Source of the DNA: Pseudobdellovibrionaceae bacterium
Lineage (GTDB): Bacteria > Bdellovibrionota > Bdellovibrionia > Bdellovibrionales > Bdellovibrionaceae
Direction: 5' to 3'
Assembly: GCA_016785955.1 (NCBI GenBank)
Contig: JAEUWH010000087.1
Span: 62,001 to 126,000, forward strand
Length of the DNA stretch: 64,000 bases
Below the pieces are notes generated by a model that worked only from the letters and a program-made list of their open reading frames with translations, did not search any database and was not told the origin of the DNA. The position numbers and the translations under genes are program-made. Within the stretch, counting starts at the first letter, position 1, and every line of letters begins with the position of its first letter. This document shows, piece after piece, positions 43,885 through 52,643 of the stretch.

Positions 43885-45642
43885 ATGTCAGAGTCACGGC
43901 TTCTGCGGAGGCCTCTTCGTTATTTCATATCTAAAAATAAAAAGTCGTTTGGCATGGGTTTGACATTATTGTTGATCACCAATGCCTTGGACTCATCGAC
44001 GCCACTGGTTTTAAAAATGGCGATTGATACGATTTCGGCCGGCCGTTTTGAATCAGCCGAAATGCTTAAGATCGCTGGATTGTTTTTTCTGTTGATGTTG
44101 GTCCTGGCCAGTTCACGCTATGGGTGGCGGGTCTTTTGGAGTCATTATCACACGTCGGCGGCAGATGAGCTGCGGAACAAGATATTTCATCACTATTCGA
44201 TGATGGGTCCTAGATTTTTCACGAAAACTCCGGTTGGCAATATGATGAGCTTGATCGTTAATGATGTTCAATTTTTCAGGAACGGCATTGGTCCGGGCCT
44301 GCTGATCATTATTGATGGTGTAAGCCTGATTTTAATGATCATCCCGGCGATGTTGTACTTAAGTCCCAGTTGGACGTGGAAATGTTTGATTTTTATAGCG
44401 CTGACCCCGTTCTTTATCCATGCCATCACAAAAAAAATTGGATCATTGTCAAAAGAGCAGCAAGAACTGTTGGCACGTCTGACGAGCTTCACCCAAGAGC
44501 TTGTATCCGGAGTGAAAATTATAAAAATTTTTTCGATGGAAAAGCAACGCTCGCAGAAGTATCAGGAAATCAGTGAAGACTTTTTAAAGAAATCGAACCA
44601 TTTGAATCGTGTGGACTCGTTGTTCGGGCCGCTCATGCAAGTGGCCGTCGCTTCGGGTACCGTATTGCTTCTGTATGTTGGTGGTGGCGAGGTCATTGCT
44701 GGGGCGGCTACTTTGGGATCGTTTGTGGCGTTTCAGCGATATATAAATAAAATCATTTGGCCGTTTTCGGCATTGGGATACGGACTATCACAAATACAAA
44801 AAGGAAAAAGTGCATTCGAACGCATTCGCGCGGTTTTGCAACAACCAAAAGAGTTTCCCGAACTGTATGCCACACGAACTGATAGCGATTTAAGAGAAGT
44901 CGAGTCTATTGAGTTTAAGAATGTCGGATTTAAGTATGGAGAGATTGAAGTCTTAAAGCACATCAGTTTTGAAATGAAAAAGGGCGAATTCATTGGGGTT
45001 ATGGGGCCTGTAGGCTCGGGAAAATCGACGCTTCTTCATTTGATAGCGAATTATTTAGGACACTATTCGGGACAGATTTATATTAACGGCAAAGATTATG
45101 CTCAATTCCCGAAATCAGAAATTTGGAACGTGGTCAAAATCGTTCCTCAAGAGCCTTTTTTGTTCAGCGCTTCGGTGAAAGATAATGTTGTGTTATCGAC
45201 GCCGATGGAAGCAAATGATTTAGAGCAAATCATAGCGTTGATTGATTTTGATCGTGACCTTTCGGCCTTGAAATATGGAATTGAAACTCCGGTGGGGGAA
45301 AAAGGCGTGCAGTTGTCGGGTGGTCAAAAGCAACGCCTGACATTGGCGCGCGGTGTTTTTGCTAAACCTGGTGCTATTCTGCTGGATGATACGCTGAGTG
45401 CGTTGGACACGCGAACGGAAGCCAATGTTCGAGAGCATTTGTTTAAATCGAACGCGAATCAGATTCGTGTCATCGTGGCGAATAAAGTTCAATCCCTAAT
45501 GAACGCGGACAGAATCATTGTCCTGAACGAGGGTGAAATAGAAGCCATCGGGACTCACCAGCAATTGTTGGTGAAATCAAAATTTTATTCTAGGCAGTGG
45601 CAATTGCAGCGTATGGTCGAGGTGCAAAGTGATTCCGTCTAG
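43885..45642 (+). CDS. ABC exporter half-transporter, degenerate-site subunit
   Basis: 585 residues: six TM helices (~20-310) and an ATPase domain (~335-575). The Walker A motif is GPVGSGKST and the signature is the canonical LSGGQKQR. After Walker B the catalytic Glu is Asp (LLDDTLSALD). That is the pattern of the MdlA-type subunit of heterodimeric exporters such as MdlAB and TM287/288. An in-frame TTG at 43879 is an alternative start. The next gene overlaps it by 14 nt and supplies the partner. The exported substrate cannot be told from sequence. Confidence 0.9.
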   Translation: MSESRLLRRPLRYFISKNKKSFGMGLTLLLITNALDSSTPLVLKMAIDTISAGRFESAEMLKIAGLFFLLMLVLASSRYGWRVFWSHYHTSAADELRNKIFHHYSMMGPRFFTKTPVGNMMSLIVNDVQFFRNGIGPGLLIIIDGVSLILMIIPAMLYLSPSWTWKCLIFIALTPFFIHAITKKIGSLSKEQQELLARLTSFTQELVSGVKIIKIFSMEKQRSQKYQEISEDFLKKSNHLNRVDSLFGPLMQVAVASGTVLLLYVGGGEVIAGAATLGSFVAFQRYINKIIWPFSALGYGLSQIQKGKSAFERIRAVLQQPKEFPELYATRTDSDLREVESIEFKNVGFKYGEIEVLKHISFEMKKGEFIGVMGPVGSGKSTLLHLIANYLGHYSGQIYINGKDYAQFPKSEIWNVVKIVPQEPFLFSASVKDNVVLSTPMEANDLEQIIALIDFDRDLSALKYGIETPVGEKGVQLSGGQKQRLTLARGVFAKPGAILLDDTLSALDTRTEANVREHLFKSNANQIRVIVANKVQSLMNADRIIVLNEGEIEAIGTHQQLLVKSKFYSRQWQLQRMVEVQSDSV

Positions 45643-47422
45643 TGGTCTGTCCGAAGACAAGGAAACTACAGACAAGGAAACTACGCATCTTAACTATCGT
45701 CAGCTTTTTCAAAAGCTGAGTCCGTTCCTAAGTAATCGCAAAAGACATATACTGGGGGTTGTTTTTTTGGTGCTTGTGGCCGCTTTAAGTGGTCGGTTTA
45801 TTCCTTTTTTCATTGGCTACACCATCGACCATGCGATTCTTCAAAAAGATTGGGATTTGCTTGTGTATTGCACGCTTGGCTACGCATTTTTAGAGCTGCT
45901 GAATGCGGGGCTTGAGTTCATGCAGGTATTTTATTTTCAAAAACTAGGCAATCAAATCTTGCTGGATATTCGTGCCAAGATTTTGTTCGTTATTCAGCGG
46001 ATCCCCATGACTTATTTTAATAAAACCCCGGCGGGTCGTATCGTCACGCGTGCGACGAACGATGTTTCGCAGATTGGGGAAATTTTCAGTGATGGAGTGG
46101 TCAAGGTATTCATTCAATTCATCGTTTTGATTTCGATCGTTGTATCGATGATGTTGATTTCCGTTAAACTGACATTGATTTGTTTGATCACGACGCCGCT
46201 ATTTTTCTTTTTAGGTATCAAGGTGACCAATCGTATCCGTGAAACTCTGCGAACTTCTAAAATTGCAACTTCGGCGTTGAACTCGTTCATTGCCGAAAGT
46301 CTCAGTGGTATGAAAATCATCCAGATGTACCAGCTTTCAAAAAGGAAGATGCACGAGTTTCAAAAACTGTCAGATGATTTAAAGATTGTGTCTTTAAAAT
46401 CTGTAAAAAATTATGCGTTGATGATGCCGATCCTTAATATTTTCAATGGTTTGATTTTGGCAAGTGCTTTGTACTTTGGTGGATTTCTGGGGCAAGAGGA
46501 CGGTCTGAAGGTTGGCTTGATTGTTACGTTTTTTTTGCACGCTTTGGATTTTGTTCATCCGTTTCGTGAAATCATCGAAAAGTACCAGCAGTTTCAAAAC
46601 AGTTTAACCAGTGCCGAACGAGTCTTTACTCTTCTGGAAGAGCCAATCGAGCCGGGCTACACTATCGTGGAGGTGGTGCCACAAATGAATAGTTCGATTG
46701 AACTAAAGCATTTGGATTTTAGATACAGTGAAAATTCTCCAGCAATTTTAAAAGGTATTTCACTGGTGATTCCCCAGCGGCAATCTGTTGGGGTGGTCGG
46801 CAGAACGGGGGCTGGCAAATCCACGTTGGTGAATTTGCTTTTGAATCTGTATCCGCCGCCAAAGGATAAAGTTTTTATTGGTGGTCAGCCTATTGAATCC
46901 ATTCCGTTAAACCAACTCAGAAAACAGATCAATTGCGTGCAGCAGGATTTGTTTTTATTCAAAGGCACTGTTATGGAAAATTTAACTCTGGGCTCGGCCG
47001 AAATTCCGGTGGAACGGGTAGAACGTGTCGCCAGCGAAATTGGTTTGACGTCCTATTTGGCCAAGACGAATCGAAGTTTATCTTATATAGTCGAAGAGTC
47101 TGGGGCTAATTTAAGCACGGGTGAAAAACAACTGATATCTTTTGCACGTATTTTAATTTTTGATCCCGAGATCGTTATTCTTGACGAGGCGACCTCAAAT
47201 ATTGATTCTCATTTAGAGCAATTGTTACAGGCCGCTTCTAGAAAATTGATACAAAACCGTACGTCCATCGTCATTGCCCACAGGCTATCTACAATTTTTA
47301 ATTGTGATCGCATTGTGGTGCTAGACGACGGCCGAGTGATCGAAGATGGATCGCCACAAAAATTAGTATCCGAAGATTCCGTGTTTAAGCAAATGCTGGC
47401 AGATCAATCGTATCAAGAATAG
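45629..47422 (+). CDS. ABC exporter half-transporter, catalytic-site subunit
   Basis: 597 residues: six TM helices (~38-320) and an ATPase domain (~355-590) with Walker A GRTGAGKST and Walker B VILDEATSNID, which keeps the catalytic Glu. Its signature motif is LSTGEKQ, not LSGGQ. Paired with the upstream protein this makes one consensus and one degenerate ATP site, as expected for an MdlAB-like heterodimer. The GTG start overlaps the upstream gene and has GAGG six nt before it. A strong hairpin follows the stop. Confidence 0.9.
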   Translation: MIPSSGLSEDKETTDKETTHLNYRQLFQKLSPFLSNRKRHILGVVFLVLVAALSGRFIPFFIGYTIDHAILQKDWDLLVYCTLGYAFLELLNAGLEFMQVFYFQKLGNQILLDIRAKILFVIQRIPMTYFNKTPAGRIVTRATNDVSQIGEIFSDGVVKVFIQFIVLISIVVSMMLISVKLTLICLITTPLFFFLGIKVTNRIRETLRTSKIATSALNSFIAESLSGMKIIQMYQLSKRKMHEFQKLSDDLKIVSLKSVKNYALMMPILNIFNGLILASALYFGGFLGQEDGLKVGLIVTFFLHALDFVHPFREIIEKYQQFQNSLTSAERVFTLLEEPIEPGYTIVEVVPQMNSSIELKHLDFRYSENSPAILKGISLVIPQRQSVGVVGRTGAGKSTLVNLLLNLYPPPKDKVFIGGQPIESIPLNQLRKQINCVQQDLFLFKGTVMENLTLGSAEIPVERVERVASEIGLTSYLAKTNRSLSYIVEESGANLSTGEKQLISFARILIFDPEIVILDEATSNIDSHLEQLLQAASRKLIQNRTSIVIAHRLSTIFNCDRIVVLDDGRVIEDGSPQKLVSEDSVFKQMLADQSYQE

Positions 47423-47423
47423 C

Positions 47424-47455
47424 AACGGTTTTCGTGCCGACACTCGAAAACCGTT
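47424..47455. terminator. Bidirectional hairpin between convergent genes
   Basis: AACGGTTTTCG and CGAAAACCGTT form a perfect 11-bp stem around a 10-nt loop. It begins 1 nt after the ABC exporter stop and lies 6 nt from the stop of the AAA-M41 gene on the other strand. U-runs are weak on both sides, so it may rely on stem strength. Confidence 0.65.
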
Positions 47456-47461
47456 TGCATC

Positions 47462-50400
47462 TTATTTTACGCTTGCTCCGTAGAATCGCTTACACATCAA
47501 ATGATTGTTTGTCGTGACTTTTTCGACTTTATTAAGTTTGACAATTTGGTCGAATCGCATTTCATTGATTTCGCCTTTTTCCATTAATTCATCAGCGACA
47601 CGAACAACATCTGCCCAGCGCTCGGTGAGCGTTTTTTTAGCTAGGTCCATTCCTTCTTTGATAAGCTCCGTACGAGCGGTCTCCAGTTGTCGTCTCAGGG
47701 CTTCGCTCACGACGGGGTTGCCTTCGGAATTGATTTCAATGCCATAGAAGCGGTCATCAAGACCCATTTGAGTCAGTGCCTGATTGGCGAGAAGTCGGAT
47801 TTTCTTTAAGTCATTTGACCAACCACCCGTCATTTCATAACCCGCCATAGATTCCGCAATCGCTCCCGCCGCTAAACGAGCGATCTTGGCCACCACGATT
47901 GAACGTGTAAGGGCAACGTAGCCTTTGATCGGTTTCGGTCGGGCATAGCCAAGATATTGTATTTTTTCAGAACCGGTACCGCTTGTTCCACCACGGATCG
48001 TGATATAAGCGACTTTTTCACCCGTTATCTCCATAATATTCCCAACGGCGTGACCGGCTTCGTGGACGGCAGTGGTGTGTGCTGTCTTTTTATTCATCAA
48101 AACTTGTTCTTGTGCAAATTCAGTGACGTTTACATTCTTTCTGTAAACGGGTTTCGCATTCGACGGCGCATCTTTCCTGCTGATTTCAACTACGACATTG
48201 ACTTCACGGGGCGGCGTATTGTCGTCTAAATATGGTTTTTTTGTTTTGTTGTCCTCAATTTTAATTTCAAGGTTGTAGTCATCCATACGGCTCAAATCCA
48301 GGTCGCTTTCCAACAAGGCCAATTGAACTGCGCTACCTAGACGTTTATCAACAAACGTGCGAATTGATCGTACTCCACGAGAATGGGAAAAAAAACTTTC
48401 ACCCAATGAGGACACCAGTTCCGGTGAATACTTTATTTTAAGACCTTTATACTGTTCTTCTAGTGGTCTTATTTTACCTTGCAACATTTTAATTGAGATC
48501 TTTGTTAATTCAGATCTTAAAAGTGGTTTTGTAAGAAGGATGGCTGCTAAGCGACCCATCAGCGCCTCAGGAATTCCTTGTTCGATCAAATGTTCATGAA
48601 GGATTTCTTCCTTGTTTTTTGATTTCCAAATTTCTAAACGATCCTCGTCGGCAGAAGACCCAGCAAAAAAATGTTCACCATCATTGCCAGTCAATTGAAT
48701 AATGTGGTTAGTGAGGTCATATTCTTTGCCAGTCACGGGGCTGGTCCACGTGCCCCGATCTAGAATAGCGTAAAGCTTTTTAAATAGTTGGTTCTTCATG
48801 GCGCGATCTCGTCCACCCATATTCGAAGCTTCATCAAGTATCAATACACTGCCATCGGGATTGTTTCGCAGATATTTTTCAAACTCACTTTCTGCGCCGT
48901 CCAGGCCTTGCTGGAATTTAAGTGTAAAGTGATAGTCTGATGAAACATCGCCTAGATCCATAATGCCTGCGCGGTCAGGCGAGCCGAATACGCTTTCGGC
49001 AATGGCCAGACCCGTTTCCGTTTTCCCAGTCCCGGTTGTACCAATTGTCATGAAGGTAGTCGGATAATATCGAACCCCCTGAGCCATGTGATCCACTACC
49101 AGTTGATGGATGTTGTCTATCATTTCCTCTTGCCCGATAACTCGAGCAGTTAAGTTCTTGCGTAGGTCCTTCACTATTTTTCTTATTTTGGGATCGGCAA
49201 GGGGATTGCTGCTGATCGGTTGAGGCACATCAACATACACATCGTTGTTGATCACAAAATACCATTTATGGTCTTTGCTTTCTTTAAGTTCGACGTTAAG
49301 CTCTTGGACCAAATGAGGAAGCCACTTTCTGGAGATCAGGGCTTTGGCAACCCCGTCGACTAAGTCTTTAAATACGCCTTCGGCTCTTCGGTTCATCAAT
49401 CGACCATGGCTGTGAATGTTTACATTCACGGTGGCTAAGTAATCAATCGCTGCGTCAGAGATATTAAATTTAACACCGTTGTATTTTTTGGCCACGTCAT
49501 CATTTCGAAAGGCAATAGCCGAGCGCAGAATTCTTTTCAGTACAGGCTTAGTTAAAGGGCTTGAAAGTAGAAAGTCATCTATACGATTTAAAATTTCTTC
49601 CGGTAACAAATCGTTGTCGCCCGCTTTTTGTTTGGTTGTGAAAACTCTTTTTACTTCATCGGAAGTTACCTTTGCCATATAGTCGCGCAGTTGTTCATCC
49701 GTCCAATTTTTTGCATTTTCGGGGATCAATTGACGTGCCCCGCGATTGCTGGTGAGGACGATCAGTGTCTGACGGCCATTCAATTTTTCTCCGTTGCCGG
49801 CCGTGATTTCCCCTTTGTCGAAGAACTCCATCAAACGAGTGTAAATATACGGGTGCATTTTCTCGGCTTCGTTGAAAATGACGACACCGCGGCCGCCAGT
49901 TCGTCTCAGAAACTCGGTTAGCTCGCCTTTCTGATCGCCTTTCCACGCTTTTTCGGCATCTAAAAGTTTATGTGCCATTACCGAAGCCATTTCTTTATCT
50001 CCGGCGGCGTAGTCGTTACCATCGATCGTTAGAATAAACTGGGGATCGGCTAGTTTTTCTTTCGCCAGTTGTTCGGCAACAAACGATTTTCCCACACCAG
50101 ACGTTCCCGTGATCATAACGATTCTAGGCCGCGTCGAATTTTTGTCATCTAAAACGTGGGCATTACGAACCAATGCTTTCACTAAATGTTCTTGTCCAAA
50201 GACTTTTTGATTTAATTTTTCTTCTAACGCAGAATTCGCCGAGTATTCTCCCATCAATGATTCTAAACCCAGTTGAAAACCACTTTTCACAAGAACGAGG
50301 GCATGGGAAGAAGATTTTGAATCAAGCACTGCCGATGTTGTCGCCGAGCCCTGACCGATACGTCGGTAATGTTCGCCCACTTTTCCTAGAAATAAATGAG

Positions 50401-51013
50401 GATCCGTCACGGGTTTTATCTCTGAATAACCATCATTTGCTTCAAAGCGATTGAGGTCGATTTTAAGTTTACTTGGGTCAAACACAAAAGATTGTGGGCT
50501 TTGATCCAAGTACTTAGGCGTGGTGATGCGAATGCGATGACCGTCCGAGGCTCGCGTAATAATAACAGAGCTTTCACGAGGACTTTTTGCATGGAATGAA
50601 GTCACGGCATACAATTGTCCACTATCTTGAAAAACGGAATAGCTCCAGGCAACAACGCTTTGAAAACTGACCGGAAGTGGGACGATATAGCCTTCCTGCA
50701 TGACAAGAAAGCGGCGAATAGCTTTGTGATCAAGTTCATCTTCCACGATTACAGCCTCTATTTTTGCCTGGTTTGGACGGATCATTTTTATCGTGTCCTT
50801 AGACAGCAGCGGATAGAGCTTGTCACTGCTATCTTTAAAAGTGAATTCGTCAACGGTCAGCTTGATGGATGAGGCATTCAAAAATTTCGCGTAATTGAGG
50901 TACTCAATTTCTGCTAGCACCAAATTTGATAACATTAATATGGTCACCACGATCCACATTGGGAGGGAACTATGGCTATATATAGTACTGTTGTTACGAA
51001 CTGCTAACGTCAC
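47462..51013 (-). CDS. Double HSP100-type AAA+ / M41 metalloprotease chimera with N-terminal export or anchor signal
   Basis: 1183 residues. Residues ~18-34 form one hydrophobic segment with a possible signal-peptidase site (VLA before EIEY); ~35-240 is an unrecognised beta-rich domain. AAA1 (~270-500) has GTSGVGKS (303-310) and VVIFNEAE (377-384), where Asn replaces the Walker B Asp. AAA2 (~620-880) has GTTGTGKT (658-665) and VLILDEAS (723-730). Both resemble the D2 module of ClpA/ClpB. An FtsH-type M41 domain (~975-1150) follows, with HEAGH (984-988) and the third zinc ligand Asp1068 in GGWSNDL. The GTG at 51013 has AAGGAG six nt upstream; a GTG at 51028 would place it inside the gene. Domain calls are strong; location and role are open. 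Confidence 0.88.
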   Translation of the reverse strand: MTLAVRNNSTIYSHSSLPMWIVVTILMLSNLVLAEIEYLNYAKFLNASSIKLTVDEFTFKDSSDKLYPLLSKDTIKMIRPNQAKIEAVIVEDELDHKAIRRFLVMQEGYIVPLPVSFQSVVAWSYSVFQDSGQLYAVTSFHAKSPRESSVIITRASDGHRIRITTPKYLDQSPQSFVFDPSKLKIDLNRFEANDGYSEIKPVTDPHLFLGKVGEHYRRIGQGSATTSAVLDSKSSSHALVLVKSGFQLGLESLMGEYSANSALEEKLNQKVFGQEHLVKALVRNAHVLDDKNSTRPRIVMITGTSGVGKSFVAEQLAKEKLADPQFILTIDGNDYAAGDKEMASVMAHKLLDAEKAWKGDQKGELTEFLRRTGGRGVVIFNEAEKMHPYIYTRLMEFFDKGEITAGNGEKLNGRQTLIVLTSNRGARQLIPENAKNWTDEQLRDYMAKVTSDEVKRVFTTKQKAGDNDLLPEEILNRIDDFLLSSPLTKPVLKRILRSAIAFRNDDVAKKYNGVKFNISDAAIDYLATVNVNIHSHGRLMNRRAEGVFKDLVDGVAKALISRKWLPHLVQELNVELKESKDHKWYFVINNDVYVDVPQPISSNPLADPKIRKIVKDLRKNLTARVIGQEEMIDNIHQLVVDHMAQGVRYYPTTFMTIGTTGTGKTETGLAIAESVFGSPDRAGIMDLGDVSSDYHFTLKFQQGLDGAESEFEKYLRNNPDGSVLILDEASNMGGRDRAMKNQLFKKLYAILDRGTWTSPVTGKEYDLTNHIIQLTGNDGEHFFAGSSADEDRLEIWKSKNKEEILHEHLIEQGIPEALMGRLAAILLTKPLLRSELTKISIKMLQGKIRPLEEQYKGLKIKYSPELVSSLGESFFSHSRGVRSIRTFVDKRLGSAVQLALLESDLDLSRMDDYNLEIKIEDNKTKKPYLDDNTPPREVNVVVEISRKDAPSNAKPVYRKNVNVTEFAQEQVLMNKKTAHTTAVHEAGHAVGNIMEITGEKVAYITIRGGTSGTGSEKIQYLGYARPKPIKGYVALTRSIVVAKIARLAAGAIAESMAGYEMTGGWSNDLKKIRLLANQALTQMGLDDRFYGIEINSEGNPVVSEALRRQLETARTELIKEGMDLAKKTLTERWADVVRVADELMEKGEINEMRFDQIVKLNKVEKVTTNNHLMCKRFYGASVK

Positions 51014-51361
51014 ACGATTCTCCTTCACTCAACTTTTTCATTCAAAACTTCACTCAGCGTCTTTCACTGAAATTTGTCTCTGCTGTCTAAGAATTAGCCA
51101 GTTTACAAGGCTCACACGCTGTATAGAGTTTTAGATCAATGACAAAATAGACGTTGCGAAAATAATTCCACAACTGTCGTTTATGCATACAATTAGTATT
51201 TGTTATTTAGTCTGCTCTTTAGTCTGTTATCTATCTCTGGTGGAATTGAGCGATGGGGATTGAGCGATAAATTGCGGAGTAGCACGCTTGAGGTGTTGAT
51301 TAAAAGATGACTCAGTCGATACAGTTTCATACTTCAATAGCAAATAACGGCGCAATTTTTA
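51014..51361. other. 348-nt gap upstream of AAA-M41 gene with short direct repeats
   Basis: No gene is supported here. ATTGAGCGAT is repeated at 51245-51254 and 51259-51268 (14-nt period), and TTTAGTCTG at 51206-51214 and 51218-51226 (12-nt period). CTTCACTCA-like triplicates lie near 51024-51070, next to the ribosome-binding site. The region must hold the promoter of the AAA-M41 gene, but I see no boxes with good spacing. The repeats are the only notable structure and could be binding sites for an activator. Confidence 0.45.
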
Positions 51362-52108
51362 TCAGATGAAGCGATGGCTGTACCAATTTTTTTCTTTGGC
51401 AATTTGTTGAAGATTGTACTCTGTTTTATAAAGACGATCTTCACGATTGGCGGCGCTGACCGCCAGTTTTATGTGAGTTGCGTACTCCAAGAGTTCAACG
51501 TCACCTTCCGAATTACCGGCGGCCAAAAAAGGCGTGATCGTGTTGTTTTGTTGGTAGCCTTGTACTTTGCCAGCTCGATATGTAATCACTCCATTTTTTT
51601 GGTCTGTAATGATTCCCTGATTTACGATTGTTTCTACGCCAATCACGGCAGAGTTGTCCAAGCCCAGTGCTCGGGCGCCGGGTTGAACCGCCCACGTGAT
51701 AGAAGCCGTGATGATTTTGATTGTGACGTTATTTTGTTTTAGAAGATCGATCAGTTTTTTCTGTTCCTCGAAAATGGGAAATGGCACCAAGCTGTTTAAA
51801 GCTTGATCGGCCCATGTCTGTATTTGGGTCAGTGGAAGACCTTTGTATATTTGCGCCAACCAAAGATAGGCGTCTTTTGGATCTCCATTCTTTTTCTTGA
51901 GTTCCAAGTAATGTTTCCAGGGGTTTGGGGGCAATGGAACTAGACGATTGTCTATTGTGTAGTGGAATAGATTTTCACCCAGATCGGTATCCCAAAGCGT
52001 TCCATCGGCGTCAAAGAGTGCAACTAAAGGAGATCGATTTTTCTTGAGTTCCGCTAAAGTTTCATTTAACTGTTCCCAAAACGTTTGGGGATAAGATTTA
52101 TATTTCAT
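51362..52108 (-). CDS. HAD-superfamily phosphatase (phosphoserine-phosphatase-like)
   Basis: 248 residues. Motif I is FDADGTLW with nucleophile Asp33 and acid/base Asp35; motif II is the ITASI segment; motif IV is GNSEGDVELLE. The helical cap between motifs I and II is like the HAD-IB (SerB-type) group. It should hydrolyse a small phosphorylated compound; the substrate is not evident. It is separated by 348 nt from the AAA-M41 gene downstream and is divergent from the GNAT-like gene across 61 nt. Confidence 0.82.
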   Translation of the reverse strand: MKYKSYPQTFWEQLNETLAELKKNRSPLVALFDADGTLWDTDLGENLFHYTIDNRLVPLPPNPWKHYLELKKKNGDPKDAYLWLAQIYKGLPLTQIQTWADQALNSLVPFPIFEEQKKLIDLLKQNNVTIKIITASITWAVQPGARALGLDNSAVIGVETIVNQGIITDQKNGVITYRAGKVQGYQQNNTITPFLAAGNSEGDVELLEYATHIKLAVSAANREDRLYKTEYNLQQIAKEKNWYSHRFI

Positions 52109-52169
52109 TAATTGAAACCCTAGCGTAGTTTTAGTACACTGTCCATAAATTGAAATTACGAGAGTAACG

Positions 52170-52643
52170 ATGAGCTTTTACTGCCGAGTTCTGCAACGAG
52201 AAGATATTGATGAGCTTCTTGATTTTGAAAATAAAAAACTGATTGAAATTGAGCCCAATGAAATGGAGCGAGAGTTTATTAAATGGAATTCTCGTTGGCG
52301 CAAAGAATCTCTAGAGCATTATGCAAACTTGGGGTGGAGTTTTGTGGCCCGAAACTCTGAGATTAGATCTAGTTTTTCATCGGAAGGGTTGCTTGTTGGT
52401 TATTTTACCGCGCAGCCGTTATTGTTTTTAGACGGCCAGACTCAGTCGTTATGGGTAGAACATTTATCCTATTCCACATTGCAAGCACGTGATGAGCTTG
52501 TAGAGCTTGCTTATCGTTTAGCCCGAGATAAACATTTTCAACGGGTTTACTTTTTGAACAATCAGGGTGTTGTGAACTCGGTGAATGCGTTCAAACCAGA
52601 ATCTTGGAATTCTCAAATGATATATGTGAAGACAACCAAATGA
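52170..52643 (+). CDS. GNAT-like acyltransferase domain protein
   Basis: 157 residues. The pattern fits a GNAT fold: an N-terminal strand-helix pair (YCRVLQREDIDELLDFE), a central strand with LLVGYFTA, then WVEHLSYS and an alpha4-beta5 stretch of the RVYFLNNQGV kind. The acetyl-CoA pyrophosphate loop (Q/RxxGxG/A) is not clear, so activity is uncertain. Its TGA overlaps the glpD start as ATGA, so the two are translated together. What it would modify is unknown. Confidence 0.55.
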   Translation: MSFYCRVLQREDIDELLDFENKKLIEIEPNEMEREFIKWNSRWRKESLEHYANLGWSFVARNSEIRSSFSSEGLLVGYFTAQPLLFLDGQTQSLWVEHLSYSTLQARDELVELAYRLARDKHFQRVYFLNNQGVVNSVNAFKPESWNSQMIYVKTTK

